Shown: piece by piece, positions 1-9,706 of the stretch
Position numbering within the stretch: the first letter of the stretch is position 1
How the letters are laid out: every line of letters starts with the position of its first letter
Assembly: GCA_004294495.1 (NCBI GenBank)
Contig: REAS01000050.1
Location: 1-32,967 of the forward strand
DNA from: Sphingobacteriales bacterium
GTDB lineage: Bacteria > Bacteroidota > Bacteroidia > Sphingobacteriales > Sphingobacteriaceae
Direction: 5' to 3'
DNA length: 32,967 bases
Made by a program: the position numbers and the translations under genes
The notes under the pieces: generated by a model
The model's database searches: none
Told to the model about the DNA's origin: nothing
The model's input: the letters and a program-made list of their open reading frames with translations, nothing else

Positions 1-421
1 CAATTACTATCTTCGTACATATTATGCCTAAATATACATTTAATTAATTGATTATCAAAATTTTAACTCACTTTTTTAAAGTATAAAAGTAGAAATAGTT
101 GTTTTTTTATTCGTAATTTGATTTAGTTGTAAGTCATTTTTTTATGTGTAGATAGTTTTTCATAAGTTATTCTATTTAGTTGGAGAAGGTTGAATTTAAA
201 AAAGTATATTCTAATATAACAAAATGTATCAAGCCAAAAATCCTAATTAAAACCAATAAGCACCAACCCTAAAATCAAAATTAATACAAATAACAAACCA
301 AATTTTATTTTAATAGTAATTATCAAAAAGTACCAATGTGTTTACATTAAAGTTACACTTAATTTAAAGTATATTAATGTGAGTTTATTTTTTTTTGAAA
401 ATTTTAATTCTATTTTTATAG

Positions 422-1387
422 ATGCAAAAAAATAAACGATTTTTAGTTTTAATTATACCTTGTGTTATTTTATTAACCTCGTGGGGATTTTTTGCCCATC
501 AAAAAATTAACCGATTGGCGGTTTTTACTCTTCCCGATAATTTAATAAGTTTTTACAAAAGTAACATCAACTATATTAGCGAACACGCGGTTGACCCCGA
601 TAAAAGAAGATATGCCGATTCGTTAGAAGCCCCACGCCATTATTTAGATGCCGACCATTATGGCATACATCCATTTGATAGTATTCCAAAAAAATGGAAC
701 GATGCTGTTAAAAAATACTCGGAAGATACTTTAAACGCTTATGGTATTGTGCCTTGGCAAATACAACGTACGTATTTAAAATTGGTTAAGGCATTTACCC
801 TTCGCGACTCGGCATTGATATTAAAGTACTCGGCCGATTTAGGGCATTACGTTGGCGATGCCCATGTACCTTTGCATACAACCGAAAACTACAATGGCCA
901 ACAAACTAACCAAGTAGGTATTCACGCTTTTTGGGAAAGTAGGTTACCCGAACTTTTTTCGGAAGAATATGATTTTTTTGTAGGGAAAGCGCAGTATATA
1001 GATAACCCATTAAATGAGGCTTGGAAAATTGTAGAAAACACATACAGCAAGCTAGACTCAACCTTGTTATTAGAAAAAAACTTAAGTAAAAGTTTTGCAC
1101 CAGATAGAAAATATACCTTTAGCGAAAGAAATAATAAAGTGATTAAAGAATACTCGGTTGATTATTCTACAGCTTACCATAATGCCCTTAACGGGATGGT
1201 TGAAACACAAATGCGTGGTGCAATTTTAGAAATTGGCAGTTTTTGGTACTCGGCTTGGGTTGATGCTGGGCAACCAAATATGAAAAACCTAATTTTTACT
1301 GGCCAAACTGCTGCCCAAAAGAAAGCAGTAGACGAAGAAGAAAAACAATATTTAAAAGGTAGGGTGTTAGGCCGACCAGAAAATTAG
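422..1387 (+). CDS. Zinc-dependent phospholipase C / S1-P1 nuclease-like secreted protein
   Basis: 321 aa ORF with N-terminal hydrophobic signal. WGFFAHQKINRLAVFTLP, H/D-rich motifs (APRHYLDADHY, ADLGHYVGDAHVPLHTTENYNGQ, GIHAFWESRLPEL) typical of the zinc-dependent PLC/nuclease fold. Confidence 0.8.
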   Translation: MQKNKRFLVLIIPCVILLTSWGFFAHQKINRLAVFTLPDNLISFYKSNINYISEHAVDPDKRRYADSLEAPRHYLDADHYGIHPFDSIPKKWNDAVKKYSEDTLNAYGIVPWQIQRTYLKLVKAFTLRDSALILKYSADLGHYVGDAHVPLHTTENYNGQQTNQVGIHAFWESRLPELFSEEYDFFVGKAQYIDNPLNEAWKIVENTYSKLDSTLLLEKNLSKSFAPDRKYTFSERNNKVIKEYSVDYSTAYHNALNGMVETQMRGAILEIGSFWYSAWVDAGQPNMKNLIFTGQTAAQKKAVDEEEKQYLKGRVLGRPEN

Positions 1388-2029
1388 TTAAATACTTGAT
1401 TTAGTTTTAAATGCAGCAATTATTGCAGGCAGGGTAGTTAATATAATAATTACTATAATTAACTCGGTAAAGTAATGTTTTACGGCTGGTATGTTACCAA
1501 TTAAAAATCCCATAAATAAAAAACTTATTATCCAAGCTAAACCACCCACAACGTTAAAATAAGTAAATCTGCCAAAAGGCATTTTTGCTATACCCGCAAC
1601 AAATGGAGCAACGGTTCTAAAAATGGGCATAAAACGACTGAAAATTATAGCTTTACCACCGTGTTTTGTAAAAAAAACATTTGTTTTTTCGTAATATTCT
1701 AGCTTAAGTATTTTATTACCTGCCTTAAATACTTTTGCACCAAAAAAGCTACCCAAAAAATAATTAGTAGTGTTGCCCAATATAGCTGCTATGCACAAAA
1801 GCAGGGTAAGGTAATAAATATTTAAACCTGTATTGCCCGTTGCAATTATTGCACCTGCGGCAAATAAAAGCGAATCGCCGGGGAGAAAAGGTGTAATTAC
1901 AAAACCTGTTTCGGCATAAATAATTAGGAATAAAATAAGGTAAGTCCAAACTTTATAATCACTAATAATTTGGCTTAAATGAATATCAATATGAAGAATA
2001 AAATCAATAATGTTTTTTAAAATTTCCAC
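1388..2029 (-). CDS. DedA family membrane protein
   Basis: 213 aa. Motifs ETGFVITPFLPGDSLLFAAGA, GNTTNYFLGSFFG, FFTKHGGKAIIFSRFMPIFRTVAPFVAGIAKMPFGRFTYFNVVGG are characteristic of DedA/SNARE-associated proteins. Confidence 0.92.
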   Translation of the reverse strand: MEILKNIIDFILHIDIHLSQIISDYKVWTYLILFLIIYAETGFVITPFLPGDSLLFAAGAIIATGNTGLNIYYLTLLLCIAAILGNTTNYFLGSFFGAKVFKAGNKILKLEYYEKTNVFFTKHGGKAIIFSRFMPIFRTVAPFVAGIAKMPFGRFTYFNVVGGLAWIISFLFMGFLIGNIPAVKHYFTELIIVIIILTTLPAIIAAFKTKSSI

Positions 2030-2113
2030 AGGTTGTATTTTTTACAAAAGTATAAATATTTACTTATTTGCTATTAAGTTTTAGAGAATAAAAAATTGCA
2101 CAAAATTCAACTA

Positions 2114-3403
2114 TTACATCATATCATCAATATCTATAATATATTTATTGTGTATAAGAAAATCGAATAATGGCTTTGCCTCGGCCGATACTTCCATATT
2201 TTTAGTAGTAATAATTTCTTTGGTTTCACTATCTTGATACGGGTAAGTTAACAGTTTTACGTTTTTACTAAACAAATCGCTAATGTAAGCCAACAATTCG
2301 TTGGTGTAGTTTTGGCCATAGTTTTGGTTATCAAATATATGCTTTAAATTAGCTATGCTAGTTGTTATACCCACACTTTGCGGTTTGCATAAGGATAAAT
2401 ATTTAGCCAATTTATTGTTACGTGTAAAGTTTGATATGATAACTGCGTAACCTTCATCAATAATTTGGGCAGCTTGCATGGCAATGTGTTCAAGCAAATT
2501 TTGATCGTCACTTTCGCCATTTTGCATTAAATCATTCAGCGTAAGCTCGGCCATTGCTATAAGCTCATGGTCGTAAATATTCATGTATGTTTTGTAATGG
2601 TTAATTGCCGTTTTAAAATGAGCGAAATTAGGAAGCGATTTTTGGTTAAACTTTGTGCGTAAAATTATAACGTGTTTTTTGTACATTAAATCTTTGGCTT
2701 GCTCGGCTTCATGGGGTTTAATAAATATGGTGGCGCTAGAAAAACCCTTTTGTATAAGATACAAGTTAATTAAAATTTCGTCGATATTTTCAAAAGCTGG
2801 CCCCTTAACATCTATCAAATCTATCTCAACCGAACCTGGGTTTAAGTTATCGGCCAACGACTCTATCATTAACTTAGGGTTTGCATAATGATAAAATGCG
2901 GCATATACCAAGTTTACACCCAACATACCCAAAACATTTTGCTGTAAGGCGGCATCGCTATCTAACAAGCGAACATGAAAAATAATTTCGCTAGGTGGGC
3001 CAATGGGCGATAGTTGAAACTTTATACCTAGCCAACCGTGTGGGTCGTTGGTTTTGCTGTAATTTAAAGTAGTTACGGTATCTGCGAAAGCAAAATAAGT
3101 TTTCTGCTCGTACTTTACACCTGTTAATCTATCGCATAGTAGTTGATACTCGTGATCTAACATTTTTTGTAACCGCGATTTTGAAACGTACCGTCCCGAC
3201 TCTTCAGGCCCATAAATCTCATTACTAAAAGTCATATCGTAAGCCGACATTGTTTTTGCAATAGTGCCCGATGCCGCACCGGCTGTAAAAAAGTTACGAG
3301 CAACTTCTTGGCCCGCACCAATTTCGGCAAAAGTACCGTAAATTTTTTCGTCGAGGTTTATTTTAAGTGCTTTACGGCGGGTATCTATTGTTTCGGTTAA
3401 CAT
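2114..3403 (-). CDS. Conserved uncharacterised cytoplasmic protein
   Basis: 429 aa ORF with strong coding character. Block AEIGAGQEVARNFFTAGAASGTIAKTMSAYDM is familiar from a widespread conserved family whose automatic annotations are inconsistent; no function assigned here. Confidence 0.75.
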   Translation of the reverse strand: MLTETIDTRRKALKINLDEKIYGTFAEIGAGQEVARNFFTAGAASGTIAKTMSAYDMTFSNEIYGPEESGRYVSKSRLQKMLDHEYQLLCDRLTGVKYEQKTYFAFADTVTTLNYSKTNDPHGWLGIKFQLSPIGPPSEIIFHVRLLDSDAALQQNVLGMLGVNLVYAAFYHYANPKLMIESLADNLNPGSVEIDLIDVKGPAFENIDEILINLYLIQKGFSSATIFIKPHEAEQAKDLMYKKHVIILRTKFNQKSLPNFAHFKTAINHYKTYMNIYDHELIAMAELTLNDLMQNGESDDQNLLEHIAMQAAQIIDEGYAVIISNFTRNNKLAKYLSLCKPQSVGITTSIANLKHIFDNQNYGQNYTNELLAYISDLFSKNVKLLTYPYQDSETKEIITTKNMEVSAEAKPLFDFLIHNKYIIDIDDMM

Positions 3404-3550
3404 GTTGTAAAATTAGTTTTATAGATTTTAAAAAGCAATGTGGGAGGGATAAAACTTTGATATTTTTAAAGTTGGTAATTATTTTCCTAGAAATTAATTG
3501 TAATATTCTAATTGATTTACTTATTTTTAGAGTTAATAAAACATCAAATT

Positions 3551-3796
3551 ATGAACTTACAGCAATTTGAGGCAGATAAATTAAATATCATTAACTGGAT
3601 TAACCATCTACAAGATTTTGATACCGTTGAAAAAGTAAAATCTTTAATGCCTTTATCAAATGTATTTGAATTAACAGAAGCTCAAAAAAATGCAATAGAT
3701 GAAGCATTAATTTCGCTAGAAACTAGCAAAGCAATACCTCACGAATTGGTTATGAAAGAAACTAAAGAGCGTTTCGGTCATCTATTTAACCGATGA
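3551..3796 (+). CDS. Putative type II antitoxin (RelB-like addiction-module component)
   Basis: Small ORF from internal ATG at 3551 (MNLQQFEADKLNIINWI...), overlaps the following ORF by 4 nt (ATGA), downstream product ParE-like. Confidence 0.6.
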   Translation: MNLQQFEADKLNIINWINHLQDFDTVEKVKSLMPLSNVFELTEAQKNAIDEALISLETSKAIPHELVMKETKERFGHLFNR

Positions 3797-4083
3797 AACA
3801 AGTTTTTTGGTCTGAGCTAACAAAAAAAGATTATTGGAACAATATTGAATATTTAGAAAATGAATGGACAATATCTGGCGTTTACAATTTTGTTTATAGA
3901 GTTGATGAATTAATAAATTTACTTACAAAAAGTAATGTTACTTTTAAGGCATCTTTATACAAAGACACTTTTCAAATACCTGTTATAAAGCAAATTACTT
4001 TGTTTTATAAAACAAATAACAATACTTTAACCTTGCTAAGGTTTTGGAATAATTACAACGATTTGAGCAAACTAAAGATTTAA
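3793..4083 (+). CDS. ParE/RelE-superfamily toxin
   Basis: 96 aa; pattern VFWSELTKKDYWNNIEYLENEW...FVYRVDELINLL...IPVIKQITLFYKTNNNTLTLLRFWNN matches the ParE-like fold layout (W..A..D...I..YL...W; ITLFY..; LLRFW). Confidence 0.65.
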   Translation: MKQVFWSELTKKDYWNNIEYLENEWTISGVYNFVYRVDELINLLTKSNVTFKASLYKDTFQIPVIKQITLFYKTNNNTLTLLRFWNNYNDLSKLKI

Positions 4084-4087
4084 ATCC

Positions 4088-5485
4088 CTAAAATATTTTC
4101 CCCGCATTTAATATCCCGTTAGGATCAAAAACCTGTTTAATACCACGCATTAAATTTAAGTGAATATCGCTATACTTTAAGTGCATAAATTCTTTTTGAA
4201 CCAAACCAATACCATGTTCGCCCGATATTGTACCGCCTAAAGAAACTGTAAGTTCAAAAATTTCGGTTATACCGTCTTTTAATTTATGCTGCCAATCAAA
4301 ATCGCTCATGCCATCTTTTATAATGTTAATGTGCAAATTACCATCGCCTGCATGGCCGTAACAAATAGAACTAAAACCGTATTTATGGCCTATTGCTTTT
4401 ATACCATTTATTAGTTCGGGGAGTTGTGCCCGCGGAACCACCGTATCTTCTTCTTTATAAACCGAGTTTGATTTTACCGAAACCGCCATTGTACGGCGCA
4501 TACGCCATAGCTCGTCTTTTTGGGCTGCCGTGTCGGCAAAAAGCACATTTAAAGTATTAAATTCCTCAAAAACGGTATTAATAGTTTCGCAATCGGCGTA
4601 TAAAACATCCATATTATTGCCATCAACTTCAACCAATAAAAAGGCTTGTTCAGCATCCTGCAAAGTAAAATTAATGGCATCGTATTTTACAACCCACTCT
4701 ACCCCTTTACGTTCCATAAACTCTAAAGCCGATGGAGTAATACCAGCCCTAAAAATTGCCGATACTGCAGCACAAGCCGCTTCGTTAGTGGGAAACGATG
4801 CCAACATTAACACTTGATGAGCTGGTTTAGCAATTAGTTTTAAAACTATTTTGGTAATTACAGCCAAAGTGCCTTCGCTGCCTATCATTAATTGGGTTAA
4901 GTTATAGCCCGATGCGTATTTTAGTGTATTTGCGCCTGTCCAAATTATATCGCCGCAAGGCAAAACCACTTCCATATTTAACACATACTCGCGTATAGTG
5001 CCGTATTTTACCACCCTTGGTCCGCCAGCGCCATGGCCCATATTGCCGCCAATAAAACAACTTCCTTTACTTGAGGGATCTACCGGGTAAAGCAAACCTT
5101 TTTCATCCACAGCATCCATAAAAGTTTGAGTAATAACCCCAGGTTCAACGGTTGCCTGTAGGTTTTGTTCGTCTATTTCAATTATATTGTTAAACCTCTC
5201 GAGACTTAAAACCACACCAGCATGTATAGGCAATGCGCCACCGCTTAAACCAGTACCACCACCACGTGGAGTAACTGCTATTTGGTTAGCATTACAATAT
5301 TTTAGCAAAGCCGATACTTGTTGGGTGTTAATGGGTTTAACAACTACATCGGGATAAAATTTTAAATCTTCGGTTTCATCATGACTATATTTTTCGATAT
5401 TTTCTTCATCAGTAAAAACTAAATCATGGCCAACAAGCGCAATTATATCGTTAACAACTTGTGCTGTAATAGGTGTAAATTCCAT
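4088..5485 (-). CDS. FAD-binding oxidoreductase, glycolate/D-lactate oxidase (GlcD-like)
   Basis: 465 aa. FAD_binding_4 motif VTPRGGGTGLSGGALPIHAGVVLSLERFNNI, C-terminal YGHAGDGNLHINI and SGEHGIGLVQKEFM. Confidence 0.92.
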   Translation of the reverse strand: MEFTPITAQVVNDIIALVGHDLVFTDEENIEKYSHDETEDLKFYPDVVVKPINTQQVSALLKYCNANQIAVTPRGGGTGLSGGALPIHAGVVLSLERFNNIIEIDEQNLQATVEPGVITQTFMDAVDEKGLLYPVDPSSKGSCFIGGNMGHGAGGPRVVKYGTIREYVLNMEVVLPCGDIIWTGANTLKYASGYNLTQLMIGSEGTLAVITKIVLKLIAKPAHQVLMLASFPTNEAACAAVSAIFRAGITPSALEFMERKGVEWVVKYDAINFTLQDAEQAFLLVEVDGNNMDVLYADCETINTVFEEFNTLNVLFADTAAQKDELWRMRRTMAVSVKSNSVYKEEDTVVPRAQLPELINGIKAIGHKYGFSSICYGHAGDGNLHINIIKDGMSDFDWQHKLKDGITEIFELTVSLGGTISGEHGIGLVQKEFMHLKYSDIHLNLMRGIKQVFDPNGILNAGKIF

Positions 5486-5854
5486 TTATTTGTGATAGTT
5501 TAGTGCTACAAATGCATTTGCTATTTGTGCATTTATAGGTGGGTTTAGTTTTTTAATTTTGATTTTAATGCTCCTTAAAAAGGGATAAGCTAAAAGTGTT
5601 TGGTCTAAAATATCCTGTGCTACAGTTTCCAGTAAATCAGTTGTTTGTGCTAACTCGGTTTCTAAAATACTGTATAAATCGCAATAATTTATGGTTTCGT
5701 TTAAGTTTTCAGTATCAGGTTGTTTGGTGTTTTTAAATGTTATTTCAAAATCAACCAAAAAATTATTACCCAATATTTTTTCTTCGGGGTGTAGCCCAAT
5801 GGCGCCTTTAAACTGTACGCCCTCTAAACCAATGGTTCGTATTGTTTTGCTCAT
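5486..5854 (-). CDS. folB: Dihydroneopterin aldolase
   Basis: 122 aa. IGLEGVQFKGAIGLHPEEKILGNNFLVDFEI, NYCDLYSILETELAQTTDLLETVAQDI are FolB-type motifs; stop directly abuts the FAD oxidase gene. Confidence 0.88.
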   Translation of the reverse strand: MSKTIRTIGLEGVQFKGAIGLHPEEKILGNNFLVDFEITFKNTKQPDTENLNETINYCDLYSILETELAQTTDLLETVAQDILDQTLLAYPFLRSIKIKIKKLNPPINAQIANAFVALNYHK

Positions 5855-6210
5855 TTTATTAAATTAAAAAGCAAATTTAAATTTAATAATGGGTTAAATT
5901 GTAATTATAGGGATTATTTTGTATGTTTTTAATGGGATAAAATACTTTTGAGGAAGCTGTTTTGCTATATATTATGGGCGTTAAAAAAAAATCACTAAAA
6001 GTGTATAATCACTTTTTTATCATTTAATATTTGATTGTAATAAAAACTATTTATTTTGGGAGCGCCACCAACAAATTAAATGTGATAAAAATAATTATTA
6101 AATAAACTATTTTTAGGAATTACCTCTTTTATTACTAATTTAGAACACCAGTTAGTTAAAGCAGAGCCGTCTTAAAACCGCTCTTAAATTATATTTAATT
6201 CTAAATAATT

Positions 6211-7317
6211 ATGAAATATTATTTCACACTTTTTTTTACTTTAATAGTATTGAGTTGTTTTGCTCAATATAGCCCTAAATGGACGTTTGAGGTTATTAAA
6301 AATTCAGAAAAAGCGGTAATAGATGTTAGTTCTAAAGGAGCCGAAGGTATAGCCTATGGTTTTGAGTCGGGTAGAGCAGTAAAAGTTAATGGCGTATATC
6401 ATATTTTTATTTCGGAAATGTGTGGCAAACCTTTTTGGATTAATATGCAAATTGGGCATTGGAAAAGTACCGACCGCATAAATTGGACCCGAGTAAGCAC
6501 CATAGCAAAATCATTATACGAAACTAAAGACGAATATAAATCGGCAATTTGGAATCCCTATCCTGTGTTTGATTCGTTAGATAATGTATGGCGTATGTTT
6601 TATGGCGGTTATCCATTACCTGATAAAATTGATTCGTTGGGATTTGGAGCTAATTTAAATGGCGTTATTTGGCAATCGGTTTCAACAGTACCTGGAATTA
6701 ATGGTATTGGTGGCCCTTATCGGGATGAAAAAATTATTTTAAAACCTACTGATAAAGATGCAGGAAAATGGGAAGGCACTTTAGGTACATACACTTTTAC
6801 ACCTTATAAAGTCGGCAATAAATGGTATGCTTTTTTTAATAGTGGCGATGTTTTTACATCGCCCCGTACTTGGTTAGTGGGTTTGTGTTCGGCACCTAAA
6901 CTATCTGGCCCGTGGAAACGTACTGACCTTGTGCCTGGTAAAATTATCGAACCTAAAGACTTATTTCAGGAATTGGTAATTGTAACCAAATTGCCCGATG
7001 GAACCTATGCGGCTGTGTACGATGGGCATGGTTACTATGATGATATTGGCGTAACCTACTCAAAAGATGGGCTAAATTGGACTAAAGGCGAAGGTATAAT
7101 AGTACAAGATTTAAAAGGAAAACACTGGGTAACAGGCGGTGTGCGTACTGCACTCGGTTTAATTGACGAAGGCAATGGAGTATATACTGCGTTTTTTACT
7201 GGCTATTACGGGTTGCCTAAAAGCAGAGAAGGTAAAGGATTTTTACCAGGCGATAAAAGTGGAATTGGATTTGTAACCTTAAAATTAGTGAAACAACCGA
7301 AGCTTAAAAATAAATAA
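6211..7317 (+). CDS. Secreted five-bladed beta-propeller glycoside-hydrolase-like protein (GH43/GH32-like)
   Basis: 368 aa with signal peptide (MKYYFTLFFTLIVLSCFAQ). Motifs such as GHWKSTDRINWTRVS, AIWNPYPVFDS, WRMFYGG, DGHGYYDDIGVTYSKDGLNWTKG. Confidence 0.7.
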   Translation: MKYYFTLFFTLIVLSCFAQYSPKWTFEVIKNSEKAVIDVSSKGAEGIAYGFESGRAVKVNGVYHIFISEMCGKPFWINMQIGHWKSTDRINWTRVSTIAKSLYETKDEYKSAIWNPYPVFDSLDNVWRMFYGGYPLPDKIDSLGFGANLNGVIWQSVSTVPGINGIGGPYRDEKIILKPTDKDAGKWEGTLGTYTFTPYKVGNKWYAFFNSGDVFTSPRTWLVGLCSAPKLSGPWKRTDLVPGKIIEPKDLFQELVIVTKLPDGTYAAVYDGHGYYDDIGVTYSKDGLNWTKGEGIIVQDLKGKHWVTGGVRTALGLIDEGNGVYTAFFTGYYGLPKSREGKGFLPGDKSGIGFVTLKLVKQPKLKNK

Positions 7318-7486
7318 GGAGGCTTTAATGCCTCTTTAATAATTAGATCATTTCAGAGGATTTTTTTATAAAAAAAAAGATTTTATTTTACGTTTTGTGT
7401 TGCAACCAAAACCCTGCTTCACTTATTGGTGGCTTTATTTTTAGTGATGGCTTGAACATCAGATAATTTTGAATTTTAAGTTTTTA

Positions 7487-8440
7487 TCAAACTTCCTTTT
7501 CTACCTGATAATTATTTCGGGTGTTAGAGTTGCGACTTACCAGCTCGGCTACAAAGCCAGTTAAAAACAATTGTGAACCTAAAATTACGGCTACCAAAGC
7601 AATATAAAATAAAGGCTGTGAGGTAATTTCTCGGTCGTAATGTGTGCCTATTGCAATGTGATATAGCTTTTCGCCAATTATCCAAATAGCTAAAATACTT
7701 CCTGTAAAAAAGCTAAGTACGCCCATAGTGCCAAAAAAGTGCATTGGGCGTTTACCAAATTTGCCAACAAAAAATATAGAAAGCAAATCTAAAAAGCCGT
7801 TTATAAACCTGCTAAAACCAAATTTTGTAACGCCATATTTCCTTGGTCGGTGTTCTACTACTTGTTCTTCAATTTTAATAAAACCGGCCCATTTGGCTAA
7901 AACGGGTATGTAGCGGTGCATTTCACCATAAACTTCTATGTTTTTAACCACATCTTTGTGGTAGGCTTTTAGACCACAGTTAAAATCATGTAAGTTATTT
8001 ATGCCCGACATGCTGCGTGTTGCTGCATTAAAAAATTTGGTAGGTATGGTTTTAGAAAGTGGGTCGAAACGCTTTTTTTTCCAGCCCGATATAAGGTCTA
8101 ATTTCTCATCTTTTATGCGACGGTACAATTCTGGAATTTCATCAGGCGAATCTTGCAAATCCGCATCCATAGTAATAACCACATTGCCGGTTGCAGCTGC
8201 AAAACCTACATTTAACGCTGCCGATTTGCCGTAATTTCGTCTAAATTTTATACCTTTTATAGCCGAATGTGTGGTTTTTAATTCCTCTATTTTTTGCCAC
8301 GAACCATCATTACTACCATCGTCAATTAAAATAATTTCGTAAGCAAATTTGTTTTTTTGCATCACAGCTCTTATCCAATCGGTAAGTTCGGGTATTGATT
8401 CTACTTCGTTAAGTAAAGGAATTACTATTGATATATCCAT
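7487..8440 (-). CDS. Glycosyltransferase family 2 (polyprenyl-phosphate sugar transferase-like, membrane anchored)
   Basis: 317 aa. MDISIVIPLLNEVESIPEL, EIILIDDGSNDGSW, GNVVITMDADLQDSPDEIPEL, two C-terminal TM segments. Confidence 0.92.
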   Translation of the reverse strand: MDISIVIPLLNEVESIPELTDWIRAVMQKNKFAYEIILIDDGSNDGSWQKIEELKTTHSAIKGIKFRRNYGKSAALNVGFAAATGNVVITMDADLQDSPDEIPELYRRIKDEKLDLISGWKKKRFDPLSKTIPTKFFNAATRSMSGINNLHDFNCGLKAYHKDVVKNIEVYGEMHRYIPVLAKWAGFIKIEEQVVEHRPRKYGVTKFGFSRFINGFLDLLSIFFVGKFGKRPMHFFGTMGVLSFFTGSILAIWIIGEKLYHIAIGTHYDREITSQPLFYIALVAVILGSQLFLTGFVAELVSRNSNTRNNYQVEKEV

Positions 8441-8454
8441 AAATTAAATAAGTA

Positions 8455-9024
8455 CTATAATCCGCTTAGTGTTTCTTCTTCGATGGTTTTAAACATTGGT
8501 GGATTTTTTTTAAAAATTGCAGCAAAAATTAACGACATTACAAAACCTAACAAAATACTTATAGCCAACGATTTAATAAAATCCATTATACTGGGGTTGT
8601 ATTGAGATTGGAATTGTTTTTCTACATCTTTAAGTGCTTTTTCTATTAAATCTTCGCTCATGCCCATTTTTTCGTACATACTGGTTGCACTATCGGTTAT
8701 AATTACAATAATTTTATCGTAAGCGCCGGGTTCTATAAACTTATAAAACAAGCTTGTAAATATTAACGATACTGTATTTGCCACCAAAGCCATTGTAAAA
8801 ATTGTTTTTAAAGCAATTTTAAAAGGCCAATATTGCCCCACTTTTTTCTTTAAGTCGAGCGTAAAAAACACATAAATTAATATGTTTAACACCATTAATA
8901 TTCCCGAAAAGTACATTTTACCAAACATCTCGGGCATGCTATAATACACAATAATTTGAATGGCAATGTTAATACCGGCAATAAACAATCCGTTTAATGC
9001 AGAAATTTTATTCATATTTTCCAT
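8455..9024 (-). CDS. DUF4199-type membrane protein
   Basis: 189 aa with four hydrophobic segments (GLFIAGINIAIQIIVYY..., FTMALVANTVSLIFTSLFYKFI, ILLGFVMSLIFAAIFKK) and position next to GT2 as often seen in Bacteroidota. Confidence 0.7.
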   Translation of the reverse strand: MENMNKISALNGLFIAGINIAIQIIVYYSMPEMFGKMYFSGILMVLNILIYVFFTLDLKKKVGQYWPFKIALKTIFTMALVANTVSLIFTSLFYKFIEPGAYDKIIVIITDSATSMYEKMGMSEDLIEKALKDVEKQFQSQYNPSIMDFIKSLAISILLGFVMSLIFAAIFKKNPPMFKTIEEETLSGL

Positions 9025-9029
9025 TTAAT

Positions 9030-9704
9030 TTATCTAGCATTGTTATAACTAACTAACAAATCTAATATTGCGCCATCAAATGGGGCATCTTCACTTAACT
9101 CCATAAACTTTGTAACGGTTTCTTTATCAGGATCTGAGTCTAAAAAGAAGGCCATTAAGGGATAAAAAAGCTCTTTCATATCCGATTCTTCCGATAAGTT
9201 TTTAGATACTTTTGCAATTTCTTCTAAACCACTTTCCATTAATATTTGGTTGGCAATAATATCTTCATAAATGCGGTGTTCGTCTTGAAACTCGTCTTCC
9301 TCAACCAACAAAAACTCTTTTAAATAATCATCTAAACTAGGTTCAATTTCCTCGTCTTCACACTCTTTAAGGTACAAAAGTAGATTTAACAATTCGGTAC
9401 CACGGTCTATAGTTTCTTCTTCAATAGCTTCCCACTGTGCCGATTCTAGGTAATCTTCATCCAGTTTTTGAGCATCCTCCGAGAAAAAATTGATTAATAA
9501 TAAATCGAAAGTAATTTCACGCAAAGCATCTAAATCGGATTCGTTATCAAAAATTTCATCCAACTTATCCACCTTAGTCATAAAATCATAATCGGCCGAA
9601 AATAATTTCTCTAAGCTTTTTAAGGCTTGTTCGCCATTTACGTTTTCTTCTTTGGCAAACGTATTAAATGCTGCTTTAAGTGATGCTGCTACTTTAGTAT
9701 TCAT
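9030..9704 (-). CDS. Acidic hypothetical protein
   Basis: 224 aa, very rich in D/E, tightly packed in operon between DUF4199 and BRO-N genes. Confidence 0.7.
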   Translation of the reverse strand: MNTKVAASLKAAFNTFAKEENVNGEQALKSLEKLFSADYDFMTKVDKLDEIFDNESDLDALREITFDLLLINFFSEDAQKLDEDYLESAQWEAIEEETIDRGTELLNLLLYLKECEDEEIEPSLDDYLKEFLLVEEDEFQDEHRIYEDIIANQILMESGLEEIAKVSKNLSEESDMKELFYPLMAFFLDSDPDKETVTKFMELSEDAPFDGAILDLLVSYNNAR

Positions 9705-9706
9705 AA

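Noticed and set aside
3367-3570. 67-aa plus-strand ORF upstream of the TA pair
   Set aside because: Lies in the intergenic promoter region, overlaps the divergent gene start and has no coding signature.
5996-6020. AAAAGTG-TATAAT-CACTTTT hairpin upstream of the beta-propeller gene
   Set aside because: Short AT-rich inverted repeat, likely chance or a weak operator; not enough evidence to call a regulatory element.
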